Source of the DNA: Achromobacter aloeverae
GTDB lineage: Bacteria > Pseudomonadota > Gammaproteobacteria > Burkholderiales > Burkholderiaceae_B
DNA: 64,000 bases
NCBI RefSeq assembly: GCF_004121055.1
Contig: NZ_PYAL01000004.1
Span: forward strand, 496,001 to 560,000
Direction: 5' to 3'
Position 1 is the stretch's first letter, and each line of letters opens with the position of its first letter. The notes under the pieces were generated by a model, which was not told where the DNA came from, searched no databases, and saw nothing but the letters and a program-made list of their open reading frames with translations. A program made the translations under genes and the position numbers. Shown piece after piece: positions 9,077 to 17,190 of this stretch.

Positions 9077-9679
9077 ATGGGGGGGCGCAAGCGTCTTATC
9101 GTGGGGATCACCGGCGCCAGCGGGGCCATCTATGGCGTGCGCATCCTGCAGGAATTGCGCCGCCATCCCGGCTGGGAGAGCCACCTGGTGCTGTCGGCGT
9201 CGGGGGCCTTGACGGCGACCCAGGAACTGTCGATGAAGCGCTCGGATATCGAGGCCCTCGCCGACGTGGTGCACAGCGTCAAGGACATCGGCGCGGCGAT
9301 ATCCAGCGGCTCCTTTCCAACCGAAGGCATGGTGATCGCGCCGTGCTCGATGAAGACGCTGGCCTCGGTGGCGCTGGGCATGGCCGACAACCTGGTCAGC
9401 CGCGCCGCGGATGTCGCACTCAAGGAACGCCGGCGCGTCGTGCTGCTGGCGCGCGAGACGCCCCTGAACCTTGCGCATTTGCGCAATATGACCAGCGTGA
9501 CCGAGATGGGCGGCATCATCTTTCCGCCGGTCCCGGCTTTCTACAACCTGCCGTCGTCGCTGGACGACGTGGTCAACCATACCGTCGGAAGGGTCCTGGA
9601 CCTGTTCGGCATTCATCACGAACATTTGCTGGAACGCTGGCAAGGCCTGCGCAAGCCGCAGGCGGCGCCCGCGACCTGA
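9077..9679 (+). CDS. hmfG: UbiX-family flavin prenyltransferase
   Basis: This 200-residue protein has the usual length of UbiX/Pad1 flavin prenyltransferases, which join a dimethylallyl unit to FMN to make the cofactor used by UbiD enzymes. The N-terminal nucleotide loop IVGITGASGAIYGVRIL and the central SGSFPTEGMVIAPCSMKTLA are classic. LARETPLNLAHLRNM and PPVPAFYN are further family signatures. ATG 9077 is chosen because it sits two bases after the hmfF stop; an upstream in-frame codon at 9026 would extend deep into hmfF and add no homologous residues. Its dedicated partner is the product of the preceding gene. Confidence 0.9.
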   Translation: MGGRKRLIVGITGASGAIYGVRILQELRRHPGWESHLVLSASGALTATQELSMKRSDIEALADVVHSVKDIGAAISSGSFPTEGMVIAPCSMKTLASVALGMADNLVSRAADVALKERRRVVLLARETPLNLAHLRNMTSVTEMGGIIFPPVPAFYNLPSSLDDVVNHTVGRVLDLFGIHHEHLLERWQGLRKPQAAPAT

Positions 9680-9695
9680 ACCAAGGAGCTACACC

Positions 9696-10502
9696 GTGAC
9701 TACCCTGCGACATCCCGCCCAACACCTGCTGGAAAACCTCGATGGCTTCCGCGTCGAGATCGACGCGGACAAGCAGCGCGCCGACATCGTCCTGGCGCGG
9801 CCGCCTTTCAACATCATCTCCATGCCGGAGCGCGACCAGTTGCGCCTGGTGTTCGAGGCCCTGGACGAAGACGAGCGCGTGCGGGTGATCGTGCTGCGCG
9901 CCGAAGGCGAACACTTCTCCAGCGGGGGCGATATCAAGGGCTTCCTGGAAGCTACCCCCGAGCATGTCTCCAAGCTGGCCTGGAACGTGGCGGCGCCGGC
10001 ACGCTGCAGCAAGCCGGTGATCGCCGCGAACCGCGGCTACACCTTCGGCGTGGGCTTCGAGATTTCGCTGGCCTGCGATTTCCGCCTTGCCAGCGTAACG
10101 ACGCAGTATGCCCTGCCCGAGCAGAAGCTGGGCCAGATTCCCGGTTCCGGCGGCTCCGCCCGCTTGCAGAAAATGGTCGGCATCACGCGCACCAAGGACG
10201 TGGTCATGCGTTCGCGCCGCATCAGCGGCCAGCAGGCCTACGACTGGGGCCTTGCCACGGAAGTGGTGCCGGACGCGGAACTGGAGAACGCCACCGCCGG
10301 CCTGGTCGCCGAGCTGGTGGGCTTCTCGCCCATCGCGCAGCGCACGGCGAAGAAGCTGTTGAACGACACGGAAGACGCGTCCCTGTCGGCCTCGATCGAA
10401 CTGGAGGGACATTGCTATAGCCGCCTGCGCAGTTCCGACGATTTCCGCGAGGGCGTGGAGGCCTTCCATGGCAAGCGGGCGCCGGTGTTCCGTGGCCGTT
10501 GA
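9696..10502 (+). CDS. hmfE: Crotonase-fold hydrolase/hydratase of the furoyl-CoA pathway
   Basis: This 268-residue protein belongs to the enoyl-CoA hydratase/isomerase (crotonase) family. It starts with GTG, seven bases after an AAGGAG ribosome site. The oxyanion-hole segments are FSSGGDIKGF and NRGYTFGVGFEISLACD, followed by LPEQKLGQIPGSGGSARLQ. In the described HMF pathway the HmfE protein acts after ring hydroxylation and releases 2-oxoglutarate from 2-oxoglutaroyl-CoA. That assignment is by context. Crotonase members are hard to tell apart by sequence, so a hydratase or ring-opening role is also possible. Confidence 0.78.
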   Translation: MTTLRHPAQHLLENLDGFRVEIDADKQRADIVLARPPFNIISMPERDQLRLVFEALDEDERVRVIVLRAEGEHFSSGGDIKGFLEATPEHVSKLAWNVAAPARCSKPVIAANRGYTFGVGFEISLACDFRLASVTTQYALPEQKLGQIPGSGGSARLQKMVGITRTKDVVMRSRRISGQQAYDWGLATEVVPDAELENATAGLVAELVGFSPIAQRTAKKLLNDTEDASLSASIELEGHCYSRLRSSDDFREGVEAFHGKRAPVFRGR

Positions 10503-10514
10503 GGTGCAAGCACG

Positions 10515-12209
10515 ATGAGCGGCGCAGCGGTGCGTACCTACGACTATGTCATCGTCGGCGGCGGGTCGGCGGGTTGCGTGCTGGCCAATCGCCTGTCCGC
10601 GCGACCGGACGTCCGCGTGGCGCTGGTCGAGGCGGGCGAGGATACGCAGCCCGGCGCGGAGCCGGAGGAGATACTCGACAGCTATCCCATGCCGGTGTTT
10701 TGCGGCGACCGCTGGATCTGGCCGCGGCTGACGGCCGCGGCCACGCGCGATTCGGCGCGCCGCGTCTATGAGCAGGGCAGGGTGATGGGTGGCGGGTCCA
10801 GCATCAACGTCCAGTCGGCGAACCGAGGCTTGCCGCGCGACTACGACGGCTGGGCGGCCGATGGCGCGGCGGGCTGGGGGTGGGACGATGTGCTGCCCTA
10901 TTTCCGCAAGCTGGAGCGTGACCTGGACTATCCGGACCATCCGCTGCACGGCGCCGATGGTCCCATCGCCATCCGCCGCATCGCGCCGCCGCAGTGGCCG
11001 GCCTTCTGCAATGCGTTCGCCGCCGGGCTGCGCGCGCAAGGCCTGGCGCCGCTGGCGGACCAGAACGCGGAGTTCGGCGACGGGTATTTCCCTGGCGCCT
11101 TTTCCAACGAGAACGACCGCCGGGTGTCCGCGGCGGCGGGCTACCTGGACCGCGCCACGCGCCGGCGGTCCAACCTGGACATCTACGCGACCACGCGCGT
11201 CCAGCGCATATTGATGAACCAGGCGTCGGCACGGGGCGTGTCGGCGGTGGACCAGGCGGGGCGGCCCTTCGAACTGCACGCCGCGCGCGAGGTGGTGGTG
11301 TGCGCCGGCGCGCTGCAATCGCCCTTGCTGCTTATGCACGCCGGCATCGGCGATGCCGCCGACCTGGCGCGCTTCGGCATCGCCAGCACGCTGCATCTGC
11401 CCGGGGTGGGGCGCGAACTGCAAGACCATCCTTCGCTGACCTTCTGCCACTACCTGGCGCCGCGCCTGCGCGTGCCCTTGCAGCGCCGCCGCGCCAGCAT
11501 GACGGCGGCGCGCCTGAGTTCGGGCGTGGCCGATTGCGACGATGCGGATCTTTACCTGTCCAGCGCCACGCGGGCCGCCTGGCACGCGCTGGGAAGCCGG
11601 CTGGGGCTGTTTTTCCTGTGGTGCAACCGGCCCTATTCGCGCGGACGCGTCGAACTGGCGTCGGCGGACCCGCTGGCGCCGCCCAAGGTCGACCTGAACC
11701 TGCTGGACGATCCGCGCGACCTCGCGCGCTTGATCCAGGGCGTGCGCATGCTGGCGAACGTGGTGCGCGACAGCGGACTGAGCGATGACGAGCGGGACTT
11801 CTTCCCCGCGGCGTTTTCACCGCGCGTCAAGGCGTTGAGCCGCTATACGCCGGGGAATGCGCGGCTGACGCGCGTGCTGGGCGCGGCGCTGGACGCGCCG
11901 GCGCCACTGCGGCGGGCCTTGATCGGCCGCTTCTTCAACGGCGGACGCCGGATGTCGGCGCTGCTGGCCGACGAGACGGAACTGGCGGCATTCATACGCC
12001 GGCAGGTATTCGGCGTATGGCACGCCAGCGGCACGTGCCGCATGGGACCGGCGGGGGATCCGCGCGCCGTCACGGACAACCAGGGCCGGGTGCATGGCGC
12101 GCGCGGGCTGCGGGTCGTGGACGCATCGCTGATGCCGCGCCTGCCATCGGCCAACACCAATATTCCGACGATCATGATCGCCGAGAAGATCGCCGACGCC
12201 ATGGGGTGA
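10515..12209 (+). CDS. hmfH: GMC-family FAD oxidoreductase, probable HMF/furfural oxidase
   Basis: This 564-residue glucose-methanol-choline oxidoreductase has the N-terminal FAD loop YVIVGGGSAGCVLANRL and the second GMC signature around GAGALQSP-like CAGALQSPLLLMHAGIG. The C-terminal active site has His503 in VWHASGTCRMG and Asn547/Asn549 in SANTNIPT. In the HMF pathway this enzyme oxidises the alcohol and aldehyde groups of HMF stepwise to furandicarboxylic acid and may also oxidise furfural. Plain choline or alcohol dehydrogenases share the fold, so the substrate depends on the neighbouring hmfABCDFGE genes. It starts 12 bases after hmfE. Confidence 0.8.
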   Translation: MSGAAVRTYDYVIVGGGSAGCVLANRLSARPDVRVALVEAGEDTQPGAEPEEILDSYPMPVFCGDRWIWPRLTAAATRDSARRVYEQGRVMGGGSSINVQSANRGLPRDYDGWAADGAAGWGWDDVLPYFRKLERDLDYPDHPLHGADGPIAIRRIAPPQWPAFCNAFAAGLRAQGLAPLADQNAEFGDGYFPGAFSNENDRRVSAAAGYLDRATRRRSNLDIYATTRVQRILMNQASARGVSAVDQAGRPFELHAAREVVVCAGALQSPLLLMHAGIGDAADLARFGIASTLHLPGVGRELQDHPSLTFCHYLAPRLRVPLQRRRASMTAARLSSGVADCDDADLYLSSATRAAWHALGSRLGLFFLWCNRPYSRGRVELASADPLAPPKVDLNLLDDPRDLARLIQGVRMLANVVRDSGLSDDERDFFPAAFSPRVKALSRYTPGNARLTRVLGAALDAPAPLRRALIGRFFNGGRRMSALLADETELAAFIRRQVFGVWHASGTCRMGPAGDPRAVTDNQGRVHGARGLRVVDASLMPRLPSANTNIPTIMIAEKIADAMG

Positions 12210-12270
12210 TCGGCGGCAGTGCGCGAGTCTCCAGCGTTGAGCGGGGCACATAAACCAGGGAGTGGACAAA

Positions 12271-13647
12271 ATGTCGATGAGTATGCAACAAGCGGCGGTG
12301 CCCGACCGGGCCGAGAACCGCCAGGTGGCGGGGGCGGTGATCGCGTCCTGCCTGGGATGGGCGCTGGATCTGTTCGATCTGTTCGTGCTCCTGTACGTCG
12401 CGCCGGTGGTCGGGCGGCTATTCTTTCCCTCGCAGCATGCGATGTTGTCGCTGGCGGCCGTCTATGCGTCCTTCGCCGTGACGCTGCTGATGCGTCCGCT
12501 GGGATCGGCCTTGTTCGGTTCCTATGCCGACCGCAAGGGACGCAAGGGTGCGATGATTCTCGCCGTCGTAGGCGTCGGCGTTTCCACGGCCGCCTTCGGC
12601 CTGCTGCCGACCGTGGCGCAGGTCGGCCTGCTGGCGCCCGTCCTGTTCATTCTCCTGCGCCTGGTCCAGGGGGTCTTCGTCGGCGGCGTGGTGGCGTCGA
12701 CGCATACGATCGGGACGGAGTCCGTCTCGCCACGCTACCGCGGCGCGGTGTCCGGCCTGGTGGGCGGCGGCGGCGCGGGCATCGGCGCGCTGCTGGCGTC
12801 GCTGGTGTACATGGCCATGTCGCACCTGTTCCCGGGCGATCAATTCGATGTCTGGGGCTGGCGCTGCATGTTCTTCACCGGCCTGATCAGCTCGGTGCTG
12901 GGCCTATTCATCTTCAACCGGCTGGAAGAGTCGCCCCTCTGGAAGAAGGTCGCCGCGGAGAAGGCGGCCAAGGCCGAGCAGGCCCGCCGCGAGAAGGCCG
13001 TGGCGGTGCAGCGTTCGCCCTTGCGCACCTTGTTCGCCGGCGAATACCGGGCGGTGCTGCTGGTCAATCTGCTGCTGACCATAGGCGGGGGCAGCGGGTA
13101 TTACCTGACGTCCGGCTACCTGCCTACGTTCCTGAAGGTGGTCAACCAGGCGCCTAGCGGTATCGCCGCGGACATCCTCATGGCCTGCTCGGTCGCCGTG
13201 ATCGTCGTGGCCCTGGCCATCGGCCACCTGAGCACCTTCATCGGCCGCAAGCGCACGTTCCTGCTGGTGGGCATCGTGCAGGTCTTCGGCCTGCCGGCCC
13301 TGTACATGAGCCTGCAGAACGCCCAGACGCCGATGCAGATAGGCGTCTATGCAGTGCTGCTGGCTTCGCTGGGATGCGCCAGCTTTGCTCCCATCCTGAT
13401 CTTCCTCAACGAACGCTTTCCCACCGCCATCCGGGCGACCGGTACGGGCTTGTCTTGGAATATCGGTTTCGCGATAGGCGGCATGATGCCCACGTTCGTG
13501 TCGCTGGTGGCGTCGACGCCGGCGGAGCTGCCCTCGACGCTGGCGATCTTCGCCGGGGTGATCAGCGTGCTGTTCGTCATCGGCGCATGCATCATTCCGG
13601 AAACGCTGGGTCGGCTGGACGAGCCGCGGCCGGGCGCGGATCGCTGA
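12271..13647 (+). CDS. MFS transporter of the metabolite:H+ symporter type, probable furan-acid carrier
   Basis: This is a 458-residue major facilitator with about 12 membrane segments. The loop-2/3 motif appears as GSYADRKGRKGAM, and LLMRPLGSALFG just before it is typical of the sialate/lactate/aromatic acid symporter groups. The ATG at 12271 is preferred over an in-frame GTG at 12262, because the purine-rich AGGGAG lies in the right place for the ATG and overlaps the GTG. It lies inside the furan operon, two bases before the hydroxyacid dehydrogenase, so uptake of a furan acid or hydroxyacid is likely. The comparable gene in the Cupriavidus cluster is called hmfT; the identity here is not proven. 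Confidence 0.82.
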   Translation: MSMSMQQAAVPDRAENRQVAGAVIASCLGWALDLFDLFVLLYVAPVVGRLFFPSQHAMLSLAAVYASFAVTLLMRPLGSALFGSYADRKGRKGAMILAVVGVGVSTAAFGLLPTVAQVGLLAPVLFILLRLVQGVFVGGVVASTHTIGTESVSPRYRGAVSGLVGGGGAGIGALLASLVYMAMSHLFPGDQFDVWGWRCMFFTGLISSVLGLFIFNRLEESPLWKKVAAEKAAKAEQARREKAVAVQRSPLRTLFAGEYRAVLLVNLLLTIGGGSGYYLTSGYLPTFLKVVNQAPSGIAADILMACSVAVIVVALAIGHLSTFIGRKRTFLLVGIVQVFGLPALYMSLQNAQTPMQIGVYAVLLASLGCASFAPILIFLNERFPTAIRATGTGLSWNIGFAIGGMMPTFVSLVASTPAELPSTLAIFAGVISVLFVIGACIIPETLGRLDEPRPGADR

Positions 13648-13648
13648 C

Positions 13649-14854
13649 ATGGGCATGGGTGCAAGCCGGGCGCTTTCCATCGCCGACCTGCAACGCGCCG
13701 CCCGGCGGCGCCTGCCGCCAGGCATCTACGGGTACGTGCATGGCGGCAGCGAAGACCAGTCTTCGCTGCACGCCAACCGCGCCGCCTATGCCGGTTGGCG
13801 CTTCCTGCCGCAGCCGCTGGTCAACGTCGCGCAACGGCGGCAGGCGGTGACGTTGTTCGGGCGGGAGTATGCGTCGCCGCTGGGCATCAGCCCCATGGGG
13901 GTGGCGGGGCTTTGCGGCTATGAAGGCGACCTTGCGCTGGCGCGCGCGGCGCGCGCGGCCAACGTGCCCTTCGTGCTGAGTGCCGCGTCCACGACGCCGC
14001 TCGAACGGGTGGCGGAGGTCTACCCGGAGATGTGGTACCAGGGTTACCTGCCGGCCAGGACCGAAATCGTGGCGCCGCTGCTGCGGCGCGTCGCGGCGTC
14101 CGGCGTGCAGGTGCTGGTGGTGACCGTGGACGTGCCCATCGCGTCGGCGCGGGAGAATGAGCTGCGCAATGGCTTCAGCATTCCGCTGCGGCTGTCGCCC
14201 CGCCTGGCCTGGGGCGGGCTGAGCCACCCGCGTTGGCTGCTGGGGACCTGCCTGCGGACGCTGGTCCGGCGCGGCATGCCGCATTTCGAGAACTTCACGG
14301 CGGAGCGTGGCGGCCCCATCATTACGGCGGCCAAGGGCGACCACCGGGCCGGCCGCGCGGCCATGACCTGGAATGAGATCGCCTGGATACGCGACCGCTG
14401 GCACGGCCGCCTGCTTGTCAAGGGCGTGTTGCGTGCCGAGGACGCCGTCCAGGCGCGCGCGCTGGGCCTGGACGGGATTTTCGTTTCCAATCACGGAGGC
14501 CGCCAGCTCGACGGCGCGGTTGCGCCCCTGGATGCGCTGCCGGCCATCGTGGCGGCCGCCCCGGGCTTGACCGTCCTGCTGGACGGCGGCGTGCGCCGGG
14601 GCACCGACGTGCTCAAGGCGCTGGCGCTGGGGGCGCACGCCGCCTTCATCGGCCGACCCGCCATGTACGGGCTGGCCGCCGGTGGCGGCGCCGGCGTCGC
14701 GCATGCGTTGGGCCTGCTGGCGCGCGAGATCGACGTCGACCTAGCCCTGCTGGGATGCCCCGACGTGCGCGGCCTGGGGCCGCATTATCTTTGCCGCGCC
14801 GGCGACCCGGTGGCGGCGCGGTATCAAGAAATCGAGATCAAGGAGATGTCATGA
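13649..14854 (+). CDS. FMN-dependent L-2-hydroxyacid dehydrogenase (mandelate/lactate type)
   Basis: At 401 residues this is a TIM-barrel FMN enzyme of the lactate/glycolate/mandelate dehydrogenase family, oxidising an L-2-hydroxyacid to the 2-oxoacid. The catalytic signature SNHGGRQLDG holds His282 and Arg285; the phosphate-binding part is DGGVRRGTDVLKAL and the flavin-lining strands include WYQGYLP and VVTVDVPI. The region that anchors membrane-bound mandelate dehydrogenases (residues about 180-215) is rich in Arg and hydrophobic residues, so membrane contact is plausible. It begins one base after the transporter and overlaps the TPP-enzyme start by four bases. A paralogue lies at 18250-19509. 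Confidence 0.9.
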   Translation: MGMGASRALSIADLQRAARRRLPPGIYGYVHGGSEDQSSLHANRAAYAGWRFLPQPLVNVAQRRQAVTLFGREYASPLGISPMGVAGLCGYEGDLALARAARAANVPFVLSAASTTPLERVAEVYPEMWYQGYLPARTEIVAPLLRRVAASGVQVLVVTVDVPIASARENELRNGFSIPLRLSPRLAWGGLSHPRWLLGTCLRTLVRRGMPHFENFTAERGGPIITAAKGDHRAGRAAMTWNEIAWIRDRWHGRLLVKGVLRAEDAVQARALGLDGIFVSNHGGRQLDGAVAPLDALPAIVAAAPGLTVLLDGGVRRGTDVLKALALGAHAAFIGRPAMYGLAAGGGAGVAHALGLLAREIDVDLALLGCPDVRGLGPHYLCRAGDPVAARYQEIEIKEMS

Positions 14855-16530
14855 GTCAAACCGCCACCGCCACGCCTTCCCGCACGGGCGGCCAGATCCT
14901 GGTCGACGCGCTGCGGATACACGGCGTGGACACGGCCTTTTGCGTGCCGGGGGAAAGCTTCCTGGCGGCGATCGATGCCTTCCACGATGCCCGCGAGGCG
15001 ATGCGGCTGATCGTTTGCCGGCAGGAGGGCGGAGCGGCGCATATGGCGGAAGCGTATGGCAAGCTGACCGGCCGTCCCGGCATCTGCTTCGTCACGCGCG
15101 GCCCGGGCGCCACCAACGCCAGCATCGGCATCCATACGGCGCGGCAGGATTCCACGCCGCTCATCGTCTTCGTCGGCCAGGTCGCCCGTGACTGCTTCGG
15201 CCGCGAGGCGTGGCAGGAGATCGACTACCGGCACATGTTCGGCCACATCGCCAAGTGGGTGGACCAGATCGACGATGCGCGGCGCATCCCGGAGTTCGTC
15301 AGCCGGGCCTTCCATATCGCCATGTCGGGCCGGCCCGGCCCGGTCGTGCTGGCCTTGCCGGAAGACATGCTCGCCGAGGCGGCCGTGGTGGCCGACGCGC
15401 CGGCGTATCGGCTGGCGCAGGCGGCGCCGACGCCGCAGGCGATGGACCAGATCGCGGCGATGCTGGCGGCCAGCGAACGGCCCCTGGCGCTCCTGGGCGG
15501 CGGCGGCTGGACCCGCGAGGCCAGCCGGGACATCGGCGCGTTCGCGCTGGCCCACGACGTGCCCGTCGCGTGCGCTTTTCGCCGCCAGGACCTGCTCGAC
15601 AACCAGCATGAGTGCTATGTGGGCGAAGCGGGCCTGGGCATGGACCCCCGGCTGGCGCAGCGCATTGCCGACGCGGACCTGATCCTGGCCATCGGTCCGC
15701 GCATGGGCGAGACCACCACCAACGGCTACACGCTGCTGGACGTGCCGCGGCCGCGCCAGCGCCTGGTCCACGTGCATGCCGATCCCGAGGAACTGGGCCG
15801 CGTGTACCAGGCCGACCAGGGCGTCAATGCGAGCGTGGCCGCGTTCGCCGCGCAACTGGCGCGCCTGCCCGCGCCGGCAAAACGTCCCTGGGCCGCATGG
15901 CGCCAGCAAGCCCGCCAGGATTACCTTCGCAACCTTGAACCGACGCCCATGCCGGGCGACGTGGACCTGGGCGTCATCGTCAAGCATCTGCGCGAAGTCC
16001 TGCCGGCCGATTCGGTCATCACCAATGGGGCGGGCAACTACACCTTGTGGGTGCAGCGCTTCTACCAGTACCGGGGCATACGCACGCAGCTGGCGCCGAC
16101 CAGCGGCACCATGGGGTACGGCGTTCCCGCCGCCATCGCCGCCAAGCTGCACGACCCGGCGCGAACGGCGGTCTGCTTCGCCGGCGACGGCTGCTTCCTG
16201 ATGAACGGCCAGGAAATGGCGACGGCGGTGCAGTACGGGCTGAACGTCATTTTCATCGTCGTCAATAACGCGATGTACGGAAGCATACGCATGCACCAGG
16301 AGCGGCACTATCCTGGCCGCGTCTATGCCACCGACCTGCACAATCCCGACTTCGTCACCCTGGCGCAGGCCTATGGCGCAGCCGGCGAGCGTGTGCTGCG
16401 CACCGAGGATTTCGCGCCGGCCTTTGAACGCGCCCGCGCGGCCGGCCGCCCCGCGCTGATCGAACTGCGCGTCAGCCAGGACGCGATCTCGCCCAGGACG
16501 ACGATTTCGGCGCTGAGGGGGAAGCGGTAG
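14851..16530 (+). CDS. Thiamine-diphosphate enzyme of the acetolactate synthase/benzoylformate decarboxylase family
   Basis: The 559-residue product has the three domains of ThDP decarboxylases and synthases. Glu59 (RQEGGAAHMAEAYG) is the cofactor-activating glutamate. The GDG...NN motif that binds Mg-ThDP is at Gly445-Asp446-Gly447 and Asn472-Asn473. The ATG overlaps the stop of the FMN dehydrogenase, so the two are co-translated. A 2-hydroxyacid dehydrogenase followed by a ThDP enzyme copies the mandelate route (hydroxyacid to oxoacid to aldehyde), so a 2-oxoacid decarboxylase is the favoured role. Acetolactate-synthase-like carboligase or oxalyl-CoA decarboxylase activity remains possible. 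It is not the housekeeping IlvB, since no ilvN follows. Confidence 0.82.
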   Translation: MSQTATATPSRTGGQILVDALRIHGVDTAFCVPGESFLAAIDAFHDAREAMRLIVCRQEGGAAHMAEAYGKLTGRPGICFVTRGPGATNASIGIHTARQDSTPLIVFVGQVARDCFGREAWQEIDYRHMFGHIAKWVDQIDDARRIPEFVSRAFHIAMSGRPGPVVLALPEDMLAEAAVVADAPAYRLAQAAPTPQAMDQIAAMLAASERPLALLGGGGWTREASRDIGAFALAHDVPVACAFRRQDLLDNQHECYVGEAGLGMDPRLAQRIADADLILAIGPRMGETTTNGYTLLDVPRPRQRLVHVHADPEELGRVYQADQGVNASVAAFAAQLARLPAPAKRPWAAWRQQARQDYLRNLEPTPMPGDVDLGVIVKHLREVLPADSVITNGAGNYTLWVQRFYQYRGIRTQLAPTSGTMGYGVPAAIAAKLHDPARTAVCFAGDGCFLMNGQEMATAVQYGLNVIFIVVNNAMYGSIRMHQERHYPGRVYATDLHNPDFVTLAQAYGAAGERVLRTEDFAPAFERARAAGRPALIELRVSQDAISPRTTISALRGKR

Positions 16531-16796
16531 GGCGGGGAGGCTTGCGCACGGCGCCGCGGCCGCACCGAGGGTCGATGCCAAGGGCCAAGGGAAGGGAACC
16601 GACGCGACGTTCATGTGAACCTACACGGAATATCGCCGTCGAGCCGCATGGGTGGCGCCGTATGCGCGCTGCCCATGTCCCGACCAAGGCACGCTACCGG
16701 GTCATGTTTTTTTGCCGAGCATCCTTCGCGAGGCAGCCCTGTGTACCTTCCTCTTGCGCATCCATTCCCCGCGCATCTTCCTTGGAGATCTTCCTC

Positions 16797-17027
16797 ATGA
16801 ACACGATAGGCAACCTCGCACTGGCACACCCCGCCACCCGCGCTTTCACGGATACACAGCCCTTGGATAACGGCGAACGTGGTTTCATGGACCTCGATTC
16901 CACGGTCCACGCGATCCTGGATCGGGCCAATGTCGGCGGCGACAACAAGAGCATCTATGGTCTCGATCTGCCCAGGTCGACGTATGACCTGTTCAGGACC
17001 AGCAGGGGCACCGGCGTGACCGCCTAG
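16797..17027 (+). CDS. Hypothetical small protein, 76 residues
   Basis: I do not recognise this protein. The ATG is nine bases after a good GGAG site (16784-16787), and the frame ends in TAG 124 bases before a very strong terminator, which supports a real gene. It has no Cys, no signal peptide and no membrane segment. The second half (residues 30-76) is the more ordered-looking part, with STVHAILDRAN, KSIYGLDLPRSTYDLF and a basic-polar tail. It lies 266 bases after the ThDP enzyme, so it may be the last gene of the furan operon or have its own promoter. The gap before it shows no other gene. Confidence 0.5.
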   Translation: MNTIGNLALAHPATRAFTDTQPLDNGERGFMDLDSTVHAILDRANVGGDNKSIYGLDLPRSTYDLFRTSRGTGVTA

Positions 17028-17150
17028 TCTTCCAGCCTCCGGCGCCGGCCTTTTTCCTCCGCGAGACGCGCGCCGGCCGGCGTTGAAGCCCGCTGGGTTC
17101 CGCTGAAACCATATGGCGGGCCAGCACGGGCATTGCACGTCACGAAGCTC

Positions 17151-17190
17151 GCCTCGCGGGGCCACGGAAATGGCCCCGCGAGGCATTTTT
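17151..17190 (+). terminator. Strong rho-independent terminator
   Basis: A perfect 14-bp stem, GCCTCGCGGGGCCA (17151-17164) and TGGCCCCGCGAGGC (17171-17184), closes a six-base loop and is followed by ATTTTT. The T-run is only on the plus-strand side, so it terminates the furan operon and/or the small protein gene. It abuts the stop codon of the convergent LysR gene. Confidence 0.93.

Noticed and set aside
9573-11585. Minus-strand open frame (670 codons) opposite hmfE and hmfH
   Set aside because: Composition is that of a reverse-strand shadow, with both opposite genes carrying full catalytic motifs.
14851-16530. Housekeeping acetolactate synthase large subunit (ilvB)
   Set aside because: No ilvN or ilvC follows, and the gene overlaps a hydroxyacid dehydrogenase in a catabolic operon.
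14824-16614. Minus-strand open frame (596 codons) opposite the ThDP enzyme
   Set aside because: Shadow of a conserved gene with intact GDG-NN motif; no recognisable domain or ribosome site.
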